From Lelliottia amnigena (GTDB lineage: Bacteria > Pseudomonadota > Gammaproteobacteria > Enterobacterales > Enterobacteriaceae), in NCBI GenBank assembly GCA_900635465.1, contig LR134135.1:62001-126000 (forward strand): 64,000 nucleotides of DNA, given 5' to 3'. The stretch's first letter is position 1. The number at the start of each line of letters is the position of its first letter. A model generated the notes under the pieces. The model ran no database searches and was not told the origin of the DNA. It saw nothing but the letters and a program-made list of their open reading frames with translations. This document shows positions 56,327 through 64,000 of this stretch, piece by piece. Made by a program: the position numbers and the translations under genes.

Positions 56327-56944
56327 CTAGTGTGAGTCATGGGTGTAATGAAATACGGGAAGCCCCAATTTTAAGCGTAGCGCGAGCATCCGCGCGGTAA
56401 AACCGAAGAGTAACGTCGCGATGACAACGACATCGAGACTTGAGACATAATGTTGCAAAGCGATGTACAACACCGCCGAAGCAAAAGAAATGCCGGCATA
56501 CAGTTCTTTCTGAAACACGAGTGGAATGCGTTTACAGAACATATCACGGAGAACACCGCCAAAAACACCCGTCACAACGGCAGCGATTGAGGCAATGATC
56601 GGTCCTTCCCCCATATCAAGGGCAATTTGCGCGCCGATAATAGAAAAGACCACTAATCCCACGGCATCCAGAATGAGGAATAAACGTCGCAAATGGGGCA
56701 TCACCGGGGCCGCAATCGTAGTCAGCACCGCGGCAACCGCAACGATCACCACGTATTCGGGATGTTTGACCCAGCCCAGCGGATAGTGACCTAGCAGTAT
56801 GTCGCGAACGGAGCCGCCGCCCAAGGCGGTTGCTGTGGCGATAATAATGACGCCGAAAGTATCCATGCGACGGCGTCCAGCAGCCAGCGCTCCTGTCATG
56901 GCTTCAGCCGTAATACCGACCAAATATAATATGTGTAGCAGCAT
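56327..56944 (-). CDS. yicG: TRIC-type membrane protein YicG
   Basis: 205 residues from ATG 56944 ([20 protein letters not shown]), which has GGGGGAAGAG upstream; the frame is open 17 codons further. Seven hydrophobic helices and the repeated G-G-x-x-R-D motifs [13 protein letters not shown] and [13 protein letters not shown], typical of the TRIC/UPF0126 family of trimeric cation channels; in some members glycine uptake has been shown. Convergent with ligB. Confidence 0.93.
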   Translation of the reverse strand: MLLHILYLVGITAEAMTGALAAGRRRMDTFGVIIIATATALGGGSVRDILLGHYPLGWVKHPEYVVIVAVAAVLTTIAAPVMPHLRRLFLILDAVGLVVFSIIGAQIALDMGEGPIIASIAAVVTGVFGGVLRDMFCKRIPLVFQKELYAGISFASAVLYIALQHYVSSLDVVVIATLLFGFTARMLALRLKLGLPVFHYTHDSH

Positions 56945-57293
56945 CTCTTCCCCCAGATTGAGCGCGCTAGGGTAACGTTTTACACAACACATCACGATTT
57001 AGATTTTTTATGCCCGACAGCTCAAGGGATACTTTTACTCATATATTTTTGCTGCTATCAGTGCCTATGGAAAGGTTTATGGAGTTTAAGGCATTAGTTT
57101 TTTTCATGACTGTATGTTTGTTTCCGATCACACTTTTCATCGCACATCGCACATCGCACATCGCAAGACGGATGGTAGGCAAGGGTTAACCTGAAGAGGT
57201 TTTGGAGGTATTTGAGTCATCCTTACTGCGTGAGGCACAAAAAAAGCCATTTTTATAATGGCTTTTTTTATTCAGGATCGGGAGGAAATGGCG
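56945..57293. other. Intergenic region yicG-yicC with short tandem repeat and terminator
   Basis: No gene in about 350 bases; E. coli K-12 has dinD here. A 9-bp repeat CATCGCACA occurs three times near 57138-57165. A bidirectional terminator AAAAAAGCCATT-ATAATGGCTTTTTTT lies at 57240-57271 and serves yicC. Confidence 0.75.
57240..57271 (-). terminator. Terminator of yicC
   Basis: AAAAAAGCCATT (57241-57252) pairs with AATGGCTTTTTTT, so it has A and T tracts on both sides and can work in either direction. Confidence 0.9.
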
Positions 57294-58157
57294 TTACTCA
57301 ATGTTCTGAATCTGCTCGCGCATTTGCTCAATAAGCACTTTTAATTCAATGGCTGACGTAGTGACTTCGGCGTTGATGGATTTAGATGCCAGCGTGTTCG
57401 ATTCGCGGTTAAATTCCTGCATCATAAAGTCGAGGCGACGGCCAACTGCTTCTTTCTTCTTCAGAATATTGTACGTCTCTTTAACATGAGCTTCGAGTCG
57501 ATCAAGCTCTTCCGCGACGTCAACACGCTGAGCCATCAGCACTAACTCTTGCTCAAGGCGGGTGTTTTCCAGCTGAACTTCGGCATCTTCCAGTTTGGCA
57601 ATCAGGCGTTCGCGCTGCCACTGCAGGACTTCAGGCATATGAGCGCGTACTTTGACGACTTCTGCACTGACCCCTTCGAGGCGCTGTTCAATCATCGCTT
57701 TTAATGCCTGACCTTCAGTCTCCCGCGCCTCAATAAAATCATCCAGAGCGCCGTCTAGCGCCCCGAGGATTTCGGTGGTGATCGCATCCAAATCCTGCTC
57801 TCCAGCGGCCATAACGCCAGGCCAACGCAGGATATCAACCGGGTTGATTTCACCTTCGTCGCTCTGCATTTTGACCCAGTTCGCGGCATTTACCAGCTGT
57901 TTAGCCAGTTTTTCATTGAGGATCAGCTCCCCCTGGGCGCTCGCATCGGGTTCAAAACGCAGGTTACATTCAACCTTACCGCGCGTCAGTCGAGCACGAA
58001 TGCGCTCGCGCACGACCGGCTCAAGGCTGCGAAACTGTTCTGGCATACGGAAATAAGTTTCCAGATAGCGCTGGTTCACCGAGCGCATTTCCCAGGTAGC
58101 GCTACCCCAGCTACCTTTGATTTCACGCCGGGCGTAGGCGGTCATACTGCGTATCAT
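57294..58157 (-). CDS. yicC: YicC-type endoribonuclease
   Basis: 287 residues from ATG 58157 ([20 protein letters not shown]), the E. coli start; ATG 58163 adds two residues. N-terminal YicC domain ([20 protein letters not shown]) and C-terminal DUF1732 ([34 protein letters not shown] end). YicC proteins are hexameric metal-dependent RNases. Divergent from rph. Confidence 0.95.
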   Translation of the reverse strand: MIRSMTAYARREIKGSWGSATWEMRSVNQRYLETYFRMPEQFRSLEPVVRERIRARLTRGKVECNLRFEPDASAQGELILNEKLAKQLVNAANWVKMQSDEGEINPVDILRWPGVMAAGEQDLDAITTEILGALDGALDDFIEARETEGQALKAMIEQRLEGVSAEVVKVRAHMPEVLQWQRERLIAKLEDAEVQLENTRLEQELVLMAQRVDVAEELDRLEAHVKETYNILKKKEAVGRRLDFMMQEFNRESNTLASKSINAEVTTSAIELKVLIEQMREQIQNIE

Positions 58158-58281
58158 AGACATTCCCGTTTTTAGAGGAGAGATGGGGGATTATAGCTTT
58201 CGTGGCTTTCACAGGATAGGAATAAGCGACTTTAATCCGTATAATGCGCAGCCACATTCGTTTCAAGCCGGAGATATCATC

Positions 58282-58998
58282 ATGCGTCCATCAGGCCGTA
58301 GCGCCAATCAGGTGCGTCCCGTCACCCTGACCCGTAACTATACAAAACACGCTGAAGGTTCCGTGCTTGTTGCATTTGGCGACACTAAAGTACTGTGCAC
58401 TGCCTCTATTGAAGAGGGCGTACCGCGCTTTCTGAAAGGCCAGGGCCAGGGCTGGATCACGGCTGAATACGGTATGTTGCCGCGCGCAACGCATACCCGT
58501 AACGCCCGCGAAGCGGCAAAAGGCAAGCAGGGCGGTCGTACCATGGAAATCCAGCGTTTGATCGCTCGCGCACTTCGTGCGGCTGTCGATCTGAAAGTGC
58601 TGGGCGAATTCACCATTACCCTGGACTGCGATGTAATTCAGGCTGATGGGGGTACGCGCACGGCATCCATTACCGGTGCATGCGTTGCACTGGCCGATGC
58701 GCTGAACAAGCTGATTGCTGCCGGTAAGTTGAAAAAGAACCCGATGAAGGGAATGGTTGCAGCTGTCTCTGTAGGTATCGTAAACGGCGAAGCGCTTTGC
58801 GATCTGGAATACGTTGAAGACTCCGCAGCCGAAACCGACATGAATGTGGTGATGACCGAAGACGGTCGTATCATTGAAGTGCAGGGCACGGCAGAAGGCG
58901 AGCCGTTTACTCACGAAGAGCTTCTTACCTTGCTGGCGTTAGCCCGAGGGGGAATTGAATCTATTGTCACGACGCAGAAAGCGGCGTTAGAAGATTGA
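58282..58998 (+). CDS. rph: Ribonuclease PH, full length
   Basis: 238 residues from ATG 58282 (GGAG 8 bases upstream). [60 protein letters not shown] and [20 protein letters not shown]. Phosphorolytic 3' trimming of tRNA precursors. The C-terminal frame is intact, unlike the rph-1 frameshift of E. coli K-12, so translation runs up to the pyrE attenuator as it should. Confidence 0.96.
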   Translation: MRPSGRSANQVRPVTLTRNYTKHAEGSVLVAFGDTKVLCTASIEEGVPRFLKGQGQGWITAEYGMLPRATHTRNAREAAKGKQGGRTMEIQRLIARALRAAVDLKVLGEFTITLDCDVIQADGGTRTASITGACVALADALNKLIAAGKLKKNPMKGMVAAVSVGIVNGEALCDLEYVEDSAAETDMNVVMTEDGRIIEVQGTAEGEPFTHEELLTLLALARGGIESIVTTQKAALED

Positions 58999-59002
58999 TG
59001 TA

Positions 59003-59030
59003 AGGGCGACGTTGTCGCCCTTTTTTTTGT
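59003..59030 (+). terminator. pyrE attenuator
   Basis: AGGGCGAC (about 59004-59011) pairs with GTCGCCCT, followed by eight or nine T, between rph and pyrE. In E. coli translation coupled to UTP-sensitive transcription through rph lets polymerase pass this stem when UTP is low. Confidence 0.88.
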
Positions 59031-59058
59031 CCGTAGAAAAGTCTTGAGGAGCAAATCC

Positions 59059-59700
59059 ATGAAACCCTATCAGCGCCAGTTTATTGAGTTTGCGCTTAAC
59101 AAGCAGGTACTTAAGTTTGGCGAATTTACGCTGAAATCCGGGCGTAAAAGCCCCTATTTCTTCAACGCCGGGCTGTTTAATACTGGGCGCGATCTGGCTT
59201 TATTAGGCCGTTTTTACGCCGAAGCACTTGTGGATTCCGGGATTGATTTCGACCTGCTGTTTGGTCCTGCGTATAAGGGTATCCCGATTGCGACCACCAC
59301 GGCAGTTGCGCTAGCGGAACATCACGATCGCGATGTCCCGTACTGCTTCAACCGCAAAGAGGCCAAAACCCACGGTGAAGGCGGCAATCTGGTTGGCAGT
59401 GAATTGCAGGGGCGAATTATGCTGGTGGATGACGTGATCACCGCAGGCACGGCAATCCGTGAGTCGATGGAAATTATTCAGGCCAATGGCGCTTCGCTTG
59501 CTGGCGTTTTGATTTCTCTCGATCGCCAGGAGCGTGGCCGTGGCGAGATTTCAGCCATTCAGGAAGTTGAGCGTGATTATGGCTGCAACGTGATTTCAAT
59601 TATTAAGTTGAAAGACCTGATTGCCTACCTGGAAGAGAAACCTGAGATGGCGGATCATCTGGCTTCGGTGCGCGCGTATCGGGAAGAGTTTGGCGTTTAA
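59059..59700 (+). CDS. pyrE: Orotate phosphoribosyltransferase
   Basis: 213 residues from ATG 59059 (GAGGAG upstream). [20 protein letters not shown], the catalytic loop [16 protein letters not shown]-binding motif [17 protein letters not shown]. Makes OMP from orotate and PRPP in pyrimidine synthesis. Controlled by the attenuator just upstream. Confidence 0.97.
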   Translation: MKPYQRQFIEFALNKQVLKFGEFTLKSGRKSPYFFNAGLFNTGRDLALLGRFYAEALVDSGIDFDLLFGPAYKGIPIATTTAVALAEHHDRDVPYCFNRKEAKTHGEGGNLVGSELQGRIMLVDDVITAGTAIRESMEIIQANGASLAGVLISLDRQERGRGEISAIQEVERDYGCNVISIIKLKDLIAYLEEKPEMADHLASVRAYREEFGV

Positions 59701-59707
59701 GGCATTT

Positions 59708-59733
59708 GCCCGGTCGCGTGATGCTGACCGGGC
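59708..59733. terminator. Stem-loop between convergent pyrE and slmA
   Basis: GCCCGGTC (59708-59715) pairs with GACCGGGC (59726-59733). No long T-run follows, so termination is likely but not certain. Confidence 0.5.
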
Positions 59734-59743
59734 TTCAACGCGT

Positions 59744-60340
59744 TTACTGCAATTGCGCAGCCACGAGCGGCCAACGGGTGTCGAAATCATCCGTTGGGCG
59801 ATATTTAAATTCACTGCGTACAAAGCGAGAAAGCATTCCTTCGCAGAATGCTAACAGCTGCCCAGCCAACACATTTTCATCCGTGGTGTAGCCTTCACCT
59901 TCACGCATTTTCTTTTCACGCAGAACCTGGCGCAACTGGGCTTCAATGCGTTCGAAAAGCTGATTGATACGTCCCTGGAGCTTGTCCTGCTCAAACATCA
60001 GCGCATGCCCAGTCATGATTCGCGTCAGGCCGGGATTGCGTTCGCCGAAACCAAGAATCAGTAACACAATCAATCGCAAGCGGGCGGTGGTGTCTTTTTC
60101 GTCTTTAAGAATCAGATTGATACGGGTAATGAGGCTGTCTTCGATAAACTCGATGAGGCTATCAAACATCCGCGTTTTGCTGGGGAAATGACGATACAGC
60201 GCCGCTTCTGATACGCCGACAGAGGCCGCCAGTTTTGCGGTAGTGATGCGTTGACTGCCATCGCTGGATTCAAGCATCAGCGCCAGAGATTGAAGTATTT
60301 CTTCGCGACGGTTCCTTTTCGCGGTTTGTTTTTCTGCCAT
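59744..60340 (-). CDS. slmA: Nucleoid occlusion factor SlmA
   Basis: 198 residues from ATG 60340 ([20 protein letters not shown]). TetR-type helix-turn-helix [20 protein letters not shown] with [15 protein letters not shown], then the helical dimer domain. SlmA binds its sites on the chromosome and blocks FtsZ assembly over the nucleoid. Confidence 0.96.
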   Translation of the reverse strand: MAEKQTAKRNRREEILQSLALMLESSDGSQRITTAKLAASVGVSEAALYRHFPSKTRMFDSLIEFIEDSLITRINLILKDEKDTTARLRLIVLLILGFGERNPGLTRIMTGHALMFEQDKLQGRINQLFERIEAQLRQVLREKKMREGEGYTTDENVLAGQLLAFCEGMLSRFVRSEFKYRPTDDFDTRWPLVAAQLQ

Positions 60341-60457
60341 GTTACAAAATACCCCTGAAAATAAGCGCCTGTCCGGCTGGCATCCACACAGCGACCGCAA
60401 ACACGCGTTTGCGGTGTGTTATTGCATTATTACGCTGTGAGGTGCGTATCGTTGGGC

Positions 60458-60916
60458 TTATTTGCGCCCAGAGTGGCCGAAGCCGCCTTCGCCACGGTCG
60501 GTGGCATCAAAATCGTCTACCAGATTAAATTCAGCCTGAACCACAGGCACAAAGACCATCTGCGCGATACGTTCGCCCGGCTCAATCGTGAAGCTGTCCT
60601 GGCCACGGTTCCATACAGAGACCATCAGTTGACCCTGGTAGTCGGAATCAATGAGCCCGACCAGATTGCCCAGCACAATACCATGCTTATGACCAAGACC
60701 AGAGCGAGGCAAAATCATCGCTGCCAGTGAAGGGTCTGCAACGTGAATCGCCAGACCTGTCGGGATCAGCGTGGTGGCGCCTGGCGCCAGCGCGACGGCG
60801 TCATCGAGACAGGCTCGCAGGTCAAGACCGGCGGAGCCGGAGGTGGCATAGGTTGGCAGCGGAAATTGCTGGCCAACACGCGGGTCCAGAATCTTAACGT
60901 CGATTTTTTTCATCAT
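60458..60916 (-). CDS. dut: dUTP pyrophosphatase
   Basis: 152 residues from ATG 60916 ([20 protein letters not shown]). Motifs [34 protein letters not shown] (with DSDYQG), [19 protein letters not shown] and the C-terminal [11 protein letters not shown] that closes over the site. Removes dUTP and supplies dUMP. Its start overlaps the coaBC stop by 23 bases. Confidence 0.97.
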   Translation of the reverse strand: MMKKIDVKILDPRVGQQFPLPTYATSGSAGLDLRACLDDAVALAPGATTLIPTGLAIHVADPSLAAMILPRSGLGHKHGIVLGNLVGLIDSDYQGQLMVSVWNRGQDSFTIEPGERIAQMVFVPVVQAEFNLVDDFDATDRGEGGFGHSGRK

Positions 60917-62108
60917 AACGGGTAACGATCTCGTCCAGTAATTGTTGGCCCAGGAGTTCCTTGCGCTCAAGCGGTAAGACTTTATCTCCATCCTGCCAGA
61001 AAAGGTGTAATGCGTTGCTGTCGCTGTTAAATCCTTGTGTCGCCAGCGAAACATCGTTCGCGCAAATCAAATCGAGATTTTTGCGGGTCCGTTTTTGCCG
61101 GGCATATTCTTCCACATTATTTGTTTCGGCGGCAAACCCAACGACGTAAGGTCGATGGCTTTTTAGTGCGGCAACACCGGCAACGATGTCAGGATTTTTC
61201 ACCATTTTTATCGTTAATTCATCGCCTTGCTTTTTAATCTTGGCATCAGAAATGGTCTCGGCGCGGTAATCGGCGACGGCCGCGCAGCCGATAAATATTT
61301 GCTGCATCTGTGCGTGCGCTTGAACGGCTGCTTCCATTTCCAGTGCGGTAGTAACATCAATGCGTTGCACGAAAGGTGGCGTAGCTAAAGAGACCGGCCC
61401 GCTGACCAGCGTGACGTTTGCTCCGCGTTTTGCTGCTGCCGCGGCAATGGCAAACCCCATCTTGCCGGAACTGTGGTTCGTGATGTATCGCACGGGATCC
61501 AAGGGTTCGCGTGTCGGACCGGCAGTAATCATGATGTTGAGATGTTGCAGATCGTTGACAGGCGCAAAATGCGTGGCGGCCATATCGACAATGGCAAGCG
61601 GATCGAGCATGCGTCCTGGACCCACATCCCCACATGCCTGACTCCCGCTATCTGGACCCCAAATGAGCAACCCGCGAGAGGCCAGAATCTCAAGGTTATG
61701 CTGGGTCGCGACATTGCGGTACATCTGCTGGTTCATCGCTGGCACGACGGCGACAGGTGCGGGCGTAGCCAGACAAATCGTTGAAACCAGATCGTTGGCC
61801 ATGCCTGCCGCAACGCGTGCGATTAAATCCGCCGTTGCGGGAGCGAGGATAACCAGGTCTGCCCATTTGCCCAGTTCAATATGGCCCATTGCGGCTTCGG
61901 CGGCCGGGTCGAGCAGGCTATCGGATACCGGATACCCTGAAACGGCTTGTAGGCTCAACGGGGTAATAAACGCTTTGCCGCCTTCCGTTATCGCGACCCG
62001 CACCTCTGCCCCGCGATCTCGCAAGCGGCGCACCAGCTCTGGCGCTTTATACGCGGCGATGCCGCCGCTCACGCCAAGAACGATTTTTTTGCCAGCCAGG
62101 CTCATCAT
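60894..62108 (-). CDS. coaBC: Bifunctional phosphopantothenoylcysteine decarboxylase/synthetase
   Basis: 404 residues (MSLAGKK from ATG 62105 is the usual start). N-terminal CoaC flavoprotein: [40 protein letters not shown] with the catalytic His, [10 protein letters not shown], and the Cys loop [14 protein letters not shown]-terminal Coa[21 protein letters not shown] and [12 protein letters not shown]. Two steps of coenzyme A synthesis. Confidence 0.97.
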   Translation of the reverse strand: MMSLAGKKIVLGVSGGIAAYKAPELVRRLRDRGAEVRVAITEGGKAFITPLSLQAVSGYPVSDSLLDPAAEAAMGHIELGKWADLVILAPATADLIARVAAGMANDLVSTICLATPAPVAVVPAMNQQMYRNVATQHNLEILASRGLLIWGPDSGSQACGDVGPGRMLDPLAIVDMAATHFAPVNDLQHLNIMITAGPTREPLDPVRYITNHSSGKMGFAIAAAAAKRGANVTLVSGPVSLATPPFVQRIDVTTALEMEAAVQAHAQMQQIFIGCAAVADYRAETISDAKIKKQGDELTIKMVKNPDIVAGVAALKSHRPYVVGFAAETNNVEEYARQKRTRKNLDLICANDVSLATQGFNSDSNALHLFWQDGDKVLPLERKELLGQQLLDEIVTRYDEKNRR

Positions 62109-62279
62109 GATTCTTTCCTGTTGGGTTTATCCAGAGGGAAACATTTTATCACAATACGAAAATCGACGTAAAAATGTGCGCGGTCCACTTTGCGAGGCGC
62201 TACGCAAGAACGAAAAGTACCCGTCGAGTAGTGAGAATTCCTGTGCCAGCATAACGAAAGCAAAACAGGGAGACGGGAC

Positions 62280-62945
62280 ATGGATGATGAGTTGGCGCTC
62301 TTGCCGCGGGAGAAAATGCTGAATTTTGGTATCACATCACTGACGGATGCCGAGCTACTGGCACTTTTTTTGCGCACCGGTACATCAGGAAAGAGCGTGT
62401 TTATATTAGCGCAGGAACTGTTACAGCATTTTGGATCGCTGCACGGGTTATTGAACGCCGATCTTGACGAATTTCGGTATGTCGAAGGAATCGGGCTGGC
62501 TAAATTTGCGCAGCTTAAGGGCATTGCCGAGCTTGCCCGACGCTATCATAGCGTGCGGGTACTTGGTGATAATCCGCTGTTAAATCCTGAAATGACAAAA
62601 GATTTTCTACAGAGTCAGCTCTCTGATGCAGAACGTGAAATCTTCATGGTGATCTTTCTCGATAATCAACATCGGGTGGTGAAACATAGCCGCATGTTTT
62701 CGGGAACATTGCGGCATGTTGAGGTTCATCCGCGAGAAATTGTGCGAGAAGCGATAAAAGTGAATGCAGCCGCCGTGATCCTCGCGCATAATCACCCCTC
62801 TGGTTGCGCTGAACCGAGTAAAGCCGACAAAGAGATCACCGAACGTATCATCAAATGCTGTCAATTCATGGACATTCGTGTACTTGACCATTTTATTGTG
62901 GGACGTGGAGAGTATGTTTCTTTAGCTGAACGTGGTTGGATTTAG
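62280..62945 (+). CDS. radC: RadC/YicR JAB-domain protein
   Basis: 221 residues. N-terminal helix-hairpin-helix part ([20 protein letters not shown]) and MPN/JAB domain with the metal motif [20 protein letters not shown]. The HNHPSG-x-x-x-P-S-x-x-D triad is complete. Despite the name it has no proven role in repair in E. coli K-12. Divergent from coaBC. Confidence 0.94.
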   Translation: MDDELALLPREKMLNFGITSLTDAELLALFLRTGTSGKSVFILAQELLQHFGSLHGLLNADLDEFRYVEGIGLAKFAQLKGIAELARRYHSVRVLGDNPLLNPEMTKDFLQSQLSDAEREIFMVIFLDNQHRVVKHSRMFSGTLRHVEVHPREIVREAIKVNAAAVILAHNHPSGCAEPSKADKEITERIIKCCQFMDIRVLDHFIVGRGEYVSLAERGWI

Positions 62946-62987
62946 ACCTTTTCTCGCGATCCATCGGGATCTTTGTCTGTTCGGGAC

Positions 62988-63016
62988 TTGAGCACATCGT
63001 CGAGTCAGCGTATACT
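62988..63016 (+). promoter_or_regulatory. Sigma-70 promoter of rpmB-rpmG
   Basis: TTGAGC (62988-62993), 17-base spacer, TATACT (63011-63016), about 145 bases ahead of rpmB, followed by a leader with the stem region CGCGATGACCGGGC. Confidence 0.75.
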
Positions 63017-63140
63017 ACGCCACCTTTGAGAATCTCGGGTTTGGCATTTGGGCCTGGCAATCGAGTGTTCACTTAGAACCGCGATGACCGGGCTGTAAAG
63101 CCTGACGAGGCGCCGATACCCCATACGAAGCTCGAGCTAA

Positions 63141-63398
<258 letters not shown>

Positions 63399-63417
63399 GT
63401 ACTTAAAGAGGAAATAA

Positions 63418-63588
<171 letters not shown>

Positions 63589-63607
63589 TTTTAGATTCCT
63601 TGTAAAG

Positions 63608-63634
63608 AAAAACCCCGCAATCGCGGGGTTTTTT
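63608..63634 (+). terminator. Terminator of rpmBG
   Basis: AACCCCGC-AATC-GCGGGGTT followed by a T-run; A-rich 5' flank. Confidence 0.93.
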
Positions 63635-63678
63635 GCATTCTGCGTTTCTCAATGTCTGTGTCTCTCAATGGAGGAAAC

Positions 63679-64000
63679 ATGCCTGAATTACCTGAGGTAG
63701 AAACCAGCCGTCGCGGTATCGAGCCGCATCTGGTGGGCGCGACCATACTTCATGCTGTCGTGCGTAACGGTCGTCTTCGCTGGCCCGTTTCCAATGAGAT
63801 ACATACCCTGAGCGACAAGCCGGTTCTGAGCGTGCAGCGACGCGCAAAATACCTGCTGCTGGAGCTGCCCGACGGCTGGATAATCATCCATCTTGGGATG
63901 TCCGGGAGTTTGCGTATCCTCAGTGAAGAGTTACCTGCCGAAAAACACGATCACGTGGATTTGGTCATGAGTAACGGCAAAGTGCTGCGCTATACCGACC
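63679..64000 (+). CDS. mutM: Formamidopyrimidine-DNA glycosylase, N-terminal part (3' end outside window)
   Basis: The first 107 codons: [20 protein letters not shown] with the catalytic Pro2 and Glu3, Lys57-type residue in [22 protein letters not shown] and [24 protein letters not shown] lies 6 bases before the ATG at 63679. Removes 8-oxoguanine from DNA. Confidence 0.97.
   Translation, partial: MPELPEVETSRRGIEPHLVGATILHAVVRNGRLRWPVSNEIHTLSDKPVLSVQRRAKYLLLELPDGWIIIHLGMSGSLRILSEELPAEKHDHVDLVMSNGKVLRYTD

Overview
The window comes from the chromosome of an Enterobacteriaceae close to Enterobacter, Lelliottia or Leclercia. The right half keeps the E. coli-like order selC, yicJ, yicI, yicH, xanP, then recG, trmH, spoT, rpoZ, gmk, ligB, yicG, yicC, rph, pyrE, slmA, dut, coaBC, radC, rpmB, rpmG, mutM. 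The proteins there match the known E. coli families almost end to end. Family and species calls rest on recognition of the sequence only; no database was searched.

Bases 1 to about 23240 are a contact-dependent growth inhibition (CDI) locus. It holds the 3' part of a cdiA exoprotein gene with its toxin tip and immunity gene, followed by about twelve orphan toxin/immunity modules. Most modules open at the VENN junction of a CdiA fragment, then run through a toxin domain, an overlapping immunity gene and, often, a near-uniform ATCCCGGC/GCCGGGAT terminator. Toxin types I can name are EndoU (two, both broken), a papain-fold Tox-PL type, an Ntox28 type and an HNH-like nuclease. Several toxins are unnamed. 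Immunity types include MafI, Imm8, Imm35, a zinc-ribbon type, a CdiI similar to that of E. cloacae, and membrane proteins. Toxin halves are often frameshifted, stopped or lack a start codon, while most immunity genes are intact. This fits a bank of silent toxin cassettes with retained protection. A 2.27 kb near-identical direct repeat (740-3007 and 14420-16687) and shorter repeats would let homologous recombination replace the tip of the expressed cdiA. SymE-like fragments lie antisense behind several terminators, and a XerC-like recombinase with a RelB/RelE-like pair interrupts the array.

Bases 23262 to 32026 are an accessory region ending at the 3' end of selC (tRNA-Sec), a classical island site. 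It carries an AAA ATPase, a DUF523-DUF1722 protein, HIU hydrolase, an MlrA-like MerR regulator, lipocalin Blc, a frameshifted methyltransferase, an orphan T6SS unit (frameshifted Hcp, a DUF2778/Tlde1-type effector, a small membrane protein), a decayed acetyltransferase, SymE, a ribbon-helix-helix protein and a DUF6680-like protein.

From 32409 come yicJ-yicI (alpha-xyloside uptake and hydrolysis), yicH and xanP with a PurR-like box. A chaperone-usher fimbrial operon at 39902-48297 has seven subunit paralogs, a chaperone, a tip-like protein and a usher broken by several indels; it stands between xanP and recG, where E. coli has gltS. From recG on, the genes are housekeeping: DNA repair, tRNA methylation, (p)ppGpp metabolism, nucleotide and CoA synthesis, division control and ribosomal proteins. 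All are intact, which argues that the many indels elsewhere are real decay and not poor sequence.
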